A stretch of DNA of 64,000 nucleotides, taken from positions 682,001 to 746,000 of the forward strand of contig CABIZX010000001.1 in the NCBI GenBank assembly GCA_902363375.1, given 5' to 3'. Positions 46,007-53,982 of the stretch are shown one piece after another; position 1 is the first letter of the stretch; every line of letters begins with the position of its first letter. The DNA comes from Clostridiaceae bacterium (GTDB lineage Bacteria; Bacillota; Clostridia; Clostridiales; Clostridiaceae). The translations under genes and the position numbers were made by a program. Under the pieces are notes generated by a model that saw only the letters and a list, made by a program, of their open reading frames with translations, had not been told where the DNA came from and ran no database searches.

Positions 46007-46801
46007 ATGGCGAAAATAAGTGATGTAATTAATTTAATGGAGAAAATTGCACCAGAAAGCTTGAAGGAAAGTTATGATAATGTAGGGTTTATGGTGGGAG
46101 ATAAAAGTAAAACAGTTACAAAGGTTTTAGTTGCTCTAGATTGCACCTTAAAGGTTATTGAAGAAGCAAAAGTTGTTGGAGCTGAACTAATCCTAACACA
46201 TCATCCTCTACTATTTAAAAAACCTAAGAGTATAACTACAGATACGCTTCAAGGAAAAAAGATTATTAATCTCATAAAGAGCGATATAGCACTATATTCT
46301 AGTCATACCAACTGGGATTCTGTAAATAGTGGCTTAAATGATACATTTGTGAAGCTGCTTGGTTTTAAAGAAAGTAAAATTATTGATAGAAATCCCTTGG
46401 ATAATGAAGCTGGAGTTGGTAGAATAGTTTATTTAACAGAAGAGCTAACCATAGAAGAGATAATAAATAGAATTAAAGATAAATTTAAGTTAGAAAATTT
46501 CAGGTTTTCAGGAGAAAAAAATAAAAAAATAAAAACTATAGCTTTAGTTAATGGAAGCGGAGAAGATTACCTTGAATCTGCCTATGGTTTAGGTGCAGAA
46601 TTACTAATAACAGGGGATACAACCTATCACTTTATATCTGACTATGAAGAGATGGGACTTTCGGTAATAGATATAGGCCACTTTAATTCAGAGTGGCCAC
46701 TGTTAATAGAGTTATCAAAGAGTATAGAGGAAGCATTAGAACCGCTTGGAGTTGATATAATAGTATCTAGAGAAGTTAAGGACCCATATAACTTTGCATA
46801 G
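46007..46801 (+). CDS. Nif3-like dinuclear metal center protein
   Basis: A 264-residue member of the Nif3/YqfO family with a di-metal site (LTHHPLLFKK, SSHTNWD, and the late GHFNSEWP). Some members are reported as GTP cyclohydrolase-like or regulatory, but the role is unsettled. GGAGGAT at 45994-46000 favours ATG 46007 over ATG 46001 and GTG 45992. It lacks the PII-like insert of longer homologues. Confidence 0.92.
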   Translation: MAKISDVINLMEKIAPESLKESYDNVGFMVGDKSKTVTKVLVALDCTLKVIEEAKVVGAELILTHHPLLFKKPKSITTDTLQGKKIINLIKSDIALYSSHTNWDSVNSGLNDTFVKLLGFKESKIIDRNPLDNEAGVGRIVYLTEELTIEEIINRIKDKFKLENFRFSGEKNKKIKTIALVNGSGEDYLESAYGLGAELLITGDTTYHFISDYEEMGLSVIDIGHFNSEWPLLIELSKSIEEALEPLGVDIIVSREVKDPYNFA

Positions 46802-46887
46802 CATTGAAGGATTTTAACTACTAAACATTTTTAAATTTTATATAGATAAATTTTTACCTATGATAAATTTTAAGGTTATTAATTCCA

Positions 46888-46916
46888 TTGCAATAATAAA
46901 AGATTTGTGTTAATAT
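46888..46916 (+). promoter_or_regulatory. Promoter of rnpB
   Basis: TTGCAA (46888-46893), 17 bases, TAATAT (46911-46916). The predicted start falls right at the first base of the P1 helix (46924). Confidence 0.75.
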
Positions 46917-46923
46917 TAACTTT

Positions 46924-47318
46924 GCGAGTAAGCCAGACAATCGCTGCTGAGAAATCAGGAGAGGAAAGTCCGAGCTCCATAGGGCAGGGTGCTGGGTAAC
47001 TCCCAGTGGAGGCGACTCTAAGGAAAGTGCAACAGAGATATACCGCCTAAGTGACTTTTTTAGAGGAATGTTATAAGTTCCACTAGCCAAATCGTAGATA
47101 TGGAGTGTCACTGAGGTAAGGGTGGAAAGGTGAGGTAAGAGCTCACCAGCGCACTGGCGACTTTGCGGCTATGTAAACCCCATCTGGAGCAAGATCGAAA
47201 GAGGGACATTATGGGGCTGCCCGTCCCGTCCCCGGGTGTATCGCTTGAGCCTATTAGTAATAATGGGCCTAGATAGATGATTGTCTAATACAGAACTCGG
47301 CTTATAGGTTTGTCTCGC
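46924..47318 (+). ncRNA. rnpB: RNase P RNA, bacterial type A
   Basis: About 395 bases. The catalytic core words are present: GAGGAAAGTCCGAGCTCC (5' P4 side), GGGTGCTGG, GAGCAAGATCGAAAGAGG (J-region) and the 3' core ACAGAACTCGGCTTATAGG. P1 forms between GCGAG-AAGCC at the 5' end and GGTTT-CTCGC at the 3' end. The RNA processes the 5' ends of tRNA precursors. The overall pattern is ancestral type A, as in clostridia, not the type B of Bacillus. Confidence 0.95.
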
Positions 47319-47321
47319 ATG

Positions 47322-47357
47322 AAAAACACCAGGTTTTATACCTGGTGTTTTTATTTT
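47322..47357 (+). terminator. Terminator of rnpB
   Basis: Perfect 12-bp stem AAAAACACCAGG / CCTGGTGTTTTT followed by ATTTT. A group II intron remnant begins at the very next base. Confidence 0.95.
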
Positions 47358-48200
47358 GTGCGCTCAGCATTTGGCGTAATCTTAAGGGGTAAAGTCCCTA
47401 ACATGATCTAGTAGTGGTAGCGTGTAGCTTAAGATAAGGGTGTACACCGTAAGATGGAATCTGGAATCTGAAGAAAGGTGGCGGCAAATCTCTGATCTGG
47501 CAAAGAAAAACCACATATAAGGCGGTGCCAATGGTATGGGTAAGGTACAAATCAAACTAAAGCATAATAACTACTCGAAAATAGGTAATGTAAATGTGGC
47601 ATATAGATTGAGAAAAAGATTACGTTCTTATCTAGGGAAGGATAGAGAGGAACTTGAAGATTATGTAGGGACACTAGCATTGCATTAACGTTAGAAAAGG
47701 ATCATAACTACGAAATTAAATATGACAATGGATTGATAGAGAAGATTAGAGATAGGAACAATCTAAATCAAGTCTTTAAGAGCGTTAAAGCTAATAAAGA
47801 AAGTCATGGTATCGATTGTATGAGAGCAGATGAATCTCTAAAATACTTAAAAGAAAATGGCGATAGCCTTAGATAATCTATATTGGACGGTAGCTATAAA
47901 TCAAATCAAGTTAGACGTGTAAAAATTCCAAAATGTTATGGAAAAATAATCTATTGAGAATTCCAATAACAGTCGACCTAGTGATACTACAAACCATTGC
48001 TCAAGTTCTAAATCCAATATTTGAAGAAAAGTTTTAAGGTGATAGTTATAACTTAGAACTAATAGAAGTTTTCATCAAGCAATCTTAAAATGTAAACAAT
48101 ACATGGATAATGGATATAGGTAGACTGTTGATATAGAGTTAGAAAAACGAGGCTAAACTACTGTGGGTACGCAGATGGTTGTAACATATATGTAAAATTA
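47358..48200 (+). mobile_element. Degenerate, 3'-truncated group II intron
   Basis: Begins GTGCG at 47358, the group II 5' boundary, directly after the rnpB terminator T-tract. Domain I-like sequence follows (GTAAAGTCCCTAAC, GTGTAGCTTAAGATAAGGG, AAGGTGGCGGCAAATCTCTG), then the remains of the intron-encoded reverse transcriptase. No domain V hairpin or 3' boundary is visible before the AT-rich spacer, so the element is dead and cut short. Insertion behind terminator hairpins is known for bacterial class C introns; the class of this one I cannot settle by eye. Confidence 0.85.
47694..48197 (+). pseudogene. Remnant of group II intron reverse transcriptase/maturase
   Basis: Translation in shifting frames gives DNGLIEKIRDRNNLNQVFK, HGIDCMRADESLKYLKENGDSLR-stop-SILDGSYK, RVKIPK, then LLRIPITVDLVILQTIAQVLNPIFEEKF-stop and HQAILKCKQYMDNGYR-stop-TVDI. 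All belong to RT domains 0-3. Next comes ELEKRG and, one frame off, NYCGYADGCNIYV, the YADD box region. The stretch that normally lies between TVDI and ELEKRG (about 70 residues or more) is missing, and the catalytic YADD reads YADG. The start codon region is also lost. Clearly non-functional. Confidence 0.88.
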
Positions 48201-48486
48201 AATAATTATTTTCCTCCTATTCGATTTATAATACTTTATAGATATCAACAATAAATATATAAAATTAATACTAGAAATAAATATTGAAATTTAACATTTA
48301 TCACATTACAATATGAGGAATTTTAGGTAATATATATATTTATATATAAAACAATTTAGAAAATCTATTACAAAATTCGACATAATATTAAAAATACATT
48401 AAGGGAAAATAATAATATTATACTTGAATATTAAAATAAATTTAAAAAAAGTGGGAAAAAGATGAAAATGATGATTACAAAAAATA

Positions 48487-48515
48487 TGGTAAAATTCTAA
48501 AAAATATGATATAAT
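48487..48515 (+). promoter_or_regulatory. Candidate promoter of the polysaccharide operon
   Basis: Extended -10 TGATATAAT (hexamer 48510-48515) with a weak -35 (GGTAAA) 17 bases upstream. It would give a leader of nearly 300 bases that includes the repeats below. Confidence 0.45.
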
Positions 48516-48574
48516 TTAAAAGTAACAATATGATGAAAGATAGGATTTTATAAGAATATATAATAATTAAGTAA

Positions 48575-48619
48575 AAATAAAAATACATAAGATAAATACA
48601 TAAATAAAAATACATAAGA
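48575..48619 (+). repeat. 18-bp direct repeat in the operon leader
   Basis: AAATAAAAATACATAAGA occurs at 48575-48592 and 48602-48619, 27 bases apart. Shorter ATACATAA words occur between and after them (48595, 48645). Confidence 0.65.
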
Positions 48620-48670
48620 AAAATATGGACAAGTTCATGAATAATACATAAGTATTAAAAATTAAAAGGT

Positions 48671-48723
48671 AGTAATATATGATATTAGATAGGTAATATG
48701 TGATTACTAATATCGTATATTAT
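48671..48723 (+). repeat. Long inverted repeat before the first polysaccharide gene
   Basis: AGTAATATATGATATTAG and CTAATATCGTATATTA pair over 16 bases with one G-U, loop about 18 bases. It lies about 90 bases upstream of the first start codon with no T-tract, so an RNA stem or a protein-binding site is more likely than a terminator. Confidence 0.6.
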
Positions 48724-48812
48724 ATAAAAGAGCTAAAATAAAATATAAAGTTTAAAGGTGAATTGAATTTATGAAGAGGTGAAATTTCATATCTTTGATT
48801 GGGGGAATTAAA

Positions 48813-49436
48813 TTGAAAAGAGTATTTGACTTGATTGTAAGTGTAGTATCACTCATATTAGTATCACCATTAATTTTAATTATTGGTTTAATAATTAAAA
48901 TAGATAACAAAGGATCTGTATTATTTAAGCAGTATAGAGTAGGAAAAAATAATAAGGAATTTGTAATCTATAAGTTTAGAACTATGACAGAAAATGCACC
49001 AGAAGTGGCAAGTATGGCTTTAGAAAATCCAGATGTTTATATAACTAAAATAGGAAGGTTCTTAAGGAAAACAAGTTTGGATGAGTTGCCACAGCTACTA
49101 AACATTATAAAGGGAGATATGAGTCTAGTAGGTCCAAGACCAGTAATAAATGATAAAAGTGAAGAAGAGCTATTAAAGCTAAGAACAGAACATGGTATTC
49201 ATAGATTAATCCCAGGGCTTACAGGGTGGGCTCAAATTAATGGTAGAGATAATATGTCTACAGCTAGAAAGATAAGGTTAGAAAAAGAGTATCTAGAAAA
49301 ACAAAACATTATTTTTGACTTCAAAATACTTTTTATGACCTTTGTGAAGGTTTTTAAGCAAGAGGGGATTATTGAAGGAAAAGACGAATTAGAACAAGTA
49401 GCATATGACTCAGTTAGAGTAAAGGATGTTATGTAA
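48813..49436 (+). CDS. Undecaprenyl-phosphate sugar-1-phosphate transferase (initiating PGT)
   Basis: Starts repeat-unit assembly by moving a sugar phosphate from a UDP-sugar to undecaprenyl phosphate at the inner membrane face. The 207 residues comprise one N-terminal re-entrant hydrophobic helix (FDLIVSVVSLILVSPLILIIGLII), then the PF02397 core: VIYKFRTM, LRKTSLDELPQL, GDMSLVGPRPV and GLTGWAQINGR. It lacks the extra N-terminal helices of WbaP and is of the short PglC/EpsL type. The TTG start at 48813 is six bases behind GGGGGAA; an upstream TTG at 48795 precedes that site. First gene of the operon. Confidence 0.93.
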   Translation: MKRVFDLIVSVVSLILVSPLILIIGLIIKIDNKGSVLFKQYRVGKNNKEFVIYKFRTMTENAPEVASMALENPDVYITKIGRFLRKTSLDELPQLLNIIKGDMSLVGPRPVINDKSEEELLKLRTEHGIHRLIPGLTGWAQINGRDNMSTARKIRLEKEYLEKQNIIFDFKILFMTFVKVFKQEGIIEGKDELEQVAYDSVRVKDVM

Positions 49437-49474
49437 TTATATAAATGACAAAAAAATTGCAGGGAGTGTAGTAG

Positions 49475-50662
49475 TTGAAAATATTAGTAGTAACGCAATA
49501 TTTTTGGCCAGAGGAGTTTAGAATAAATGATATTTGTGATGGTCTAGTAGAGAAAGGTAATGAGGTAGAAGTATTGACGGGAATGCCTAATTATCCTAAG
49601 GGTAAATATTCAGAGGGATATTCTATTGGAGGACCATATAGTGAGATGTATGAAGGAATAAAAATTAGAAGAGTACCTATAGTGCCAAGGGGTAAAAATA
49701 GCTCTATACTTCTAATGCTAAATTACCTATCGTTTATGATTTTGGGCTCCATAAGGATAATTCCATTACTATTTAAGAAATATGATAAAGTATTTATGTT
49801 TGAAACATCTCCAATTACTGCGGCTGTACCTGCTTTAATATATTCAAAGATGAGAAAAGTTCCATCATATATTTATGTACAGGATGTATGGCCGGAAGTT
49901 TTCTATACTATTGTACCAATAAAAAATGATAAATTGAAAAAAATATTTAAGAAGATATGTACTTCAATATATAATGGGTTTGATAAAATACTTATTAGTT
50001 CTAGAGGATTTAAGAATATTCTATGCAAAACAGGGTTAAGTTCAAATAAGATAGTATATTTTCCACAGTGGGCTGAAGATATATATAGAGCTAATATAGA
50101 GGTGGAAAAGAATAGAGAATTTGTTATCACATTTGCAGGCAATATAGGAAAGGCACAAAGTGTTGATACAATAGTTAAAGCTGCAAATTTATGTAAGGGA
50201 AATAAAGAGATAAAGTGGAATATAGTTGGAGATGGCAGTGAATTTGAAACTATAAAAAGTTTAGTAAAGGAATATGGATTAGAATATACAGTAATATTAC
50301 CAGGTAGAAAACCAGTAAGTGAAATGCCTGTATATTTTGCAATGTCTGATGCTTTAATAGTAACTCTAAGGGATGAAGAAATATTAAATGCTACATTACC
50401 AGCAAAGGTGCAGTCATATATGGCTGCTGGAAAGCCTATAATAACTGCCGTAAATGGAGAAGGTAGTGAGATAGTACAAGAAAGTGGTTGTGGATTAGCA
50501 GGAAAAGCTGAAGATTATAAACAGTTATATGAAAATGTAATGTTATTATACAATATGACTGATATAGAAAGAGCAACTATGGGTGAAAGAGGAAGAATGT
50601 ACTTTGAGGAGAACTTTACAAAGGGAAAATTGTTAAAACAGTTAATAGATATAATGATATAA
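49475..50662 (+). CDS. GT4 glycosyltransferase, WbuB-like
   Basis: A 395-residue GT-B enzyme. The N-terminal QYFWPEEFRINDIC and MPNYPKGKYSEGY match the WbuB group of GT4 enzymes, which are often encoded next to the UDP-L-FucNAc genes and are thought to add L-FucNAc to the lipid-linked first sugar. C-terminal nucleotide-sugar part: GDGSEFETIKSL and LPAKVQSYMAAGKPII. TTG 49475 has AGGGAG upstream. The three FucNAc genes follow directly, which supports but does not prove the donor. Confidence 0.88.
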   Translation: MKILVVTQYFWPEEFRINDICDGLVEKGNEVEVLTGMPNYPKGKYSEGYSIGGPYSEMYEGIKIRRVPIVPRGKNSSILLMLNYLSFMILGSIRIIPLLFKKYDKVFMFETSPITAAVPALIYSKMRKVPSYIYVQDVWPEVFYTIVPIKNDKLKKIFKKICTSIYNGFDKILISSRGFKNILCKTGLSSNKIVYFPQWAEDIYRANIEVEKNREFVITFAGNIGKAQSVDTIVKAANLCKGNKEIKWNIVGDGSEFETIKSLVKEYGLEYTVILPGRKPVSEMPVYFAMSDALIVTLRDEEILNATLPAKVQSYMAAGKPIITAVNGEGSEIVQESGCGLAGKAEDYKQLYENVMLLYNMTDIERATMGERGRMYFEENFTKGKLLKQLIDIMI

Positions 50663-50666
50663 TTTA

Positions 50667-50690
50667 TAAGTGCAAGAAAGCACTTTATTT
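50667..50690 (+). terminator. Weak internal hairpin in the polysaccharide operon
   Basis: Six-bp stem AAGTGC / GCACTT with loop AAGAAA, then TATTTC. It may be an attenuator within the operon. Confidence 0.4.
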
Positions 50691-50725
50691 CATATATAAG
50701 TTGTATAAATGGAGGCGTTTTAATT

Positions 50726-51748
50726 ATGTTTAAAGATAAAGTATTGTTAATTACTGGAGGTACAGGATCCTTTGGAAATGCAGTATTAGATAGATTTTTA
50801 AATACTGACATTGGAGAGATTCGTATCTTTTCTCGTGATGAAAAAAAACAAGATGACATGAGAAAAAAATATAATAATAGTAAAATAAAATTTTACATAG
50901 GCGATGTAAGAGATTTACAGAGCATTAAAGCTGCTATGTATGATGTAGATTATGTGTTTCATGCAGCAGCATTAAAACAAGTTCCTAGTTGTGAATTTTT
51001 CCCTTTGGAGGCAGTAAAAACAAATGTTATAGGAACTGACAATGTACTTACAGCAGCAATAGAAGCTGGAGTAAAAAAGGTAATATGTCTATCTACAGAT
51101 AAAGCAGCTTATCCAGTAAATGCTATGGGAACTTCAAAAGCAATGATGGAAAAGGTTTTTGTAGCTAAATCAAGAACAGTATCACCGAAGAAGACTTTAA
51201 TCTGTGGAACTAGATATGGAAATGTTCTATGTTCAAGAGGTTCGGTTATTCCTCTATTTATAGAGCAATTAAAGAGTGGAAAACCACTTACAATAACAGA
51301 ACCAAAGATGACAAGATATATAATGAGTCTAGAAGAGGCTGTAGAGTTAGTTGCCTTTGCTTTTGAAAATGCAGAAAGTGGAGACATTATGGTTCAAAAG
51401 GCACCAGCATGTACAATTGAAGTTTTAGCTCAAGCTGTAAAAGAGTTATTTGGAGTGGAATCTGAAACAAAGATAATAGGTATTCGCCATGGGGAAAAGA
51501 TGTATGAAACACTTTTAACTAATGAGGAATGTGCTAATGCCATAGACATGGGTAACTTCTATAGAGTACCAGCAGACAAGAGAGATCTAAACTATGATAA
51601 GTACTTTACTGATGGAAATGAAGAAAGAACACAGCTGGAAGAATATAATTCTAACAATACACAATTATTAAATGTAGAAGAAGTAAAAGAAAAACTTTTA
51701 ACACTAGATTATATTAAAGAAGAATTGGAAGCATGGAGGAATAAATAG
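50726..51748 (+). CDS. capE: UDP-GlcNAc 4,6-dehydratase / 5-epimerase (CapE/FnlA type)
   Basis: First step of UDP-L-FucNAc synthesis: inverting 4,6-dehydration of UDP-GlcNAc plus C5/C3 epimerisation. This 340-residue SDR protein has TGGTGSFGNAV (NAD(P) loop, about 10-20), GDVRD, and catalytic-site SKAMMEK where the usual YxxxK tyrosine is replaced by methionine, a hallmark of this subgroup. A GGAGG site before ATG 50726. Followed by the capF- and capG-type genes with a 1-base overlap. Confidence 0.92.
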   Translation: MFKDKVLLITGGTGSFGNAVLDRFLNTDIGEIRIFSRDEKKQDDMRKKYNNSKIKFYIGDVRDLQSIKAAMYDVDYVFHAAALKQVPSCEFFPLEAVKTNVIGTDNVLTAAIEAGVKKVICLSTDKAAYPVNAMGTSKAMMEKVFVAKSRTVSPKKTLICGTRYGNVLCSRGSVIPLFIEQLKSGKPLTITEPKMTRYIMSLEEAVELVAFAFENAESGDIMVQKAPACTIEVLAQAVKELFGVESETKIIGIRHGEKMYETLLTNEECANAIDMGNFYRVPADKRDLNYDKYFTDGNEERTQLEEYNSNNTQLLNVEEVKEKLLTLDYIKEELEAWRNK

Positions 51749-52854
51749 TGAAAGTACTAGTAACTGGCTCAAATGGTTTCATAGGTAAAAATTTAATTGA
51801 AAAGCTAAAAGAAATAGGTGGGTATGAAATAGTATCTATTGATAAAGAAAATTCTAAAGAAGCATTAAAGTCAGGAGTACTAACTTCAGACTTTATTTTT
51901 CACCTTGCTGGTATAAATAGACCAGAAAAGGAAGAAGAGTTCTTTGAAGGCAATTCAGGATTAACAGGAGAAATAATAGAGCTATTATTAGAGAATAATA
52001 AAAGAACACCTGTTTTAATAACTTCATCTATTCAAGCGGAGTTAGATAATGCCTATGGGAAAAGTAAGAAAATGGCTGAAGAGGAATTGTTAAAATATAA
52101 AGAAGTCACAGGGGCAAGAGTTTTTATATATAGATTACCAAATGTTTTTGGTAAGTGGTGTAGACCTAATTATAATTCAGCAGTGGCAACCTTTTGTAAT
52201 AATATAGCTAAAGGTGAAGAAGTTTGGATATCAGATCCAAGTAAAGAGATGACTTTAGTCTATATAGATGATGTAGTAAGATGCTTTATAAACTCTATGA
52301 AATCTAATGAAGAAGTAATTGGGTATGCTTCAGTAGACGTAGAGCATAAAGTGACTTTAGGAAGAATTGTAGAACTTTTAAATTCCTTTAAGGATAGTAG
52401 AAAGAATTTAATGGTTCCAGATATGAATGATGGATTTACTAAGAAGTTATATAGTACTTATCTTAGTTATTTACCAGAGAAGGAATTTAGTTATCCACTA
52501 AAGATGAATGTGGATAATAGAGGTTCTTTTACTGAGTTTTTAAAGAGTCCAGATAGAGGTCAAGTTTCTGTAAATATATCTAAGCCAGGTATAACTAAAG
52601 GAAACCATTGGCATCATACCAAAAATGAAAAATTCCTTGTTGTTAGTGGAACTGGGGTTATTAGATTTAGAAAAATTGGTAGTGAAGATATAATAGAATA
52701 TAAAGTTAGTGGAGAAAAGCTTGAAGTAGTAGATATTCCAGTAGGATATACTCATAGTATTGTTAATACTGGTGATACGGATATGGTAACCATAATGTGG
52801 GTTAATGAAGTTTTTGATCCAAAGGTTCCCGATACAATATTCTTGGAGGTATAA
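51748..52854 (+). CDS. capF: UDP-sugar C4-reductase/3-epimerase with cupin domain (CapF/FnlB type)
   Basis: Second step of UDP-L-FucNAc synthesis. The 368 residues contain an N-terminal SDR domain (TGSNGFIGKNL at 6-16, YGKSKKMAE as YxxxK) and a C-terminal cupin of about 120 residues with the zinc site GNHWHHTKNEKF and a late YTHSIVN. This two-domain build is specific to CapF. GTG 51748 overlaps the stop of the upstream gene by one base, so translation is coupled. Confidence 0.92.
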   Translation: MKVLVTGSNGFIGKNLIEKLKEIGGYEIVSIDKENSKEALKSGVLTSDFIFHLAGINRPEKEEEFFEGNSGLTGEIIELLLENNKRTPVLITSSIQAELDNAYGKSKKMAEEELLKYKEVTGARVFIYRLPNVFGKWCRPNYNSAVATFCNNIAKGEEVWISDPSKEMTLVYIDDVVRCFINSMKSNEEVIGYASVDVEHKVTLGRIVELLNSFKDSRKNLMVPDMNDGFTKKLYSTYLSYLPEKEFSYPLKMNVDNRGSFTEFLKSPDRGQVSVNISKPGITKGNHWHHTKNEKFLVVSGTGVIRFRKIGSEDIIEYKVSGEKLEVVDIPVGYTHSIVNTGDTDMVTIMWVNEVFDPKVPDTIFLEV

Positions 52855-52856
52855 AG

Positions 52857-53981
52857 ATGAAAAAATTAAAGGTAATGACTATAGTTGGAACAAGACCGGA
52901 GATCATAAGATTAGCTGAGACAATAAAAAAGTGTGATGAATACTTTGAACATATATTAGTTCATACAGGACAAAACTGGGATTATACCTTAAATGATGTG
53001 TTTTTTAAAGAGCTAGAACTTAGAGAGCCAGATCATTTCTTAGGAGTAGTAGGAAGTGATTTAGGAGAAACCATGGGAAATATATTAGCTGAAAGTTATA
53101 AAATTTTAGTTAAAGAAAAACCAGATGCATTACTTATACTAGGTGATACTAATAGTTGTTTAAGTGCTATTTCAGCAAAAAGATTAAAAATTCCAGTATT
53201 TCATATGGAAGCAGGAAATAGATGCTTTGATCAAAATGTTCCAGAAGAAATAAATAGAAGAATTGTAGACTGTACAAGTGATGTAAATTTAGCATATACA
53301 GAACATGCGAGAAGATATCTTTTATCAGAAGGTATGAGAAAGGAGTATACTTTTGTAACAGGTTCACCATTACCAGAAGTGTTTAAAAAGTATATGTCTA
53401 AAATAGATGCTAGTGATGTGCTAGAAAGATTATCTTTAGAAAAAGGTAAATACATATTAGTAAGTGCTCATAGAGAAGAAAATATAGATAATGATGAAAA
53501 TTTTAAAAGTTTAACAGATGCTTTAAATTCTATAGCAGAAGAATATAATATGCCGATTATCTATTCAACTCATCCAAGAAGTTGGAAGAGGATTGAAGAT
53601 AAAGGCATCAATTTTCATGAAAATATTAAACAATTAAAGCCGTTTGGATTCTACGATTACAATAAACTTCAAAAGGATGCTTTCTGCGTATTATCAGATA
53701 GTGGATCTTTAGCAGAAGAATCTAATATCATGGGATTCCCAGCTGTATCAATAAGAACAAGTACTGAAAGACCAGAAGCTATAGATAAGGGCTCAATAGT
53801 TCTTGGGGGAATAACTTTTGACAGCATAACTCAAGCAATGGAAGTTATAGTTAAGCAAAAAGCCTTAGGAGCAGAGACAGTAAAAGTACATGATTATACA
53901 GATGTAAATGTAGGAATGAAGGTTGTTAATATAATTCAAGGTTATACATCAGTAATAAATAAATTTATATGGAGAAAATAA
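52857..53981 (+). CDS. capG: UDP-N-acetyl-sugar 2-epimerase (CapG/FnlC type)
   Basis: Last step of UDP-L-FucNAc formation (C2 epimerisation to the L-fuco sugar). The 374 residues of WecB-like GT-B fold include GTRPEIIRLAE, HTGQNWDYTLND (the WDY variant, as in FnlC), LGDTNSCLSA, HMEAGNRCFDQNVPEEINR and SDSGSLAEES. Two bases behind capF. With capE and capF this completes the pathway from UDP-GlcNAc. Confidence 0.92.
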   Translation: MKKLKVMTIVGTRPEIIRLAETIKKCDEYFEHILVHTGQNWDYTLNDVFFKELELREPDHFLGVVGSDLGETMGNILAESYKILVKEKPDALLILGDTNSCLSAISAKRLKIPVFHMEAGNRCFDQNVPEEINRRIVDCTSDVNLAYTEHARRYLLSEGMRKEYTFVTGSPLPEVFKKYMSKIDASDVLERLSLEKGKYILVSAHREENIDNDENFKSLTDALNSIAEEYNMPIIYSTHPRSWKRIEDKGINFHENIKQLKPFGFYDYNKLQKDAFCVLSDSGSLAEESNIMGFPAVSIRTSTERPEAIDKGSIVLGGITFDSITQAMEVIVKQKALGAETVKVHDYTDVNVGMKVVNIIQGYTSVINKFIWRK

Positions 53982-53982
53982 A

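Larger units (their letters stand above)
48201..48812. other. Long AT-rich leader region before the polysaccharide operon
   Basis: About 610 bases with no supported gene. It contains a possible promoter (48487-48515), an 18-base direct repeat and a strong inverted repeat, listed separately. The first 280 bases show nothing recognisable. Confidence 0.6.

Noticed and set aside
46854..47111. Minus-strand open frame of 85 codons across the rnpB gene
   Set aside because: It overlaps the conserved core of RNase P RNA and has no ribosome site or recognisable product.
48201..48812. Search for a small RNA or riboswitch in the leader of the capsule operon
   Set aside because: Only simple AT-rich repeats are visible; no known riboswitch core or T-box motif was found.
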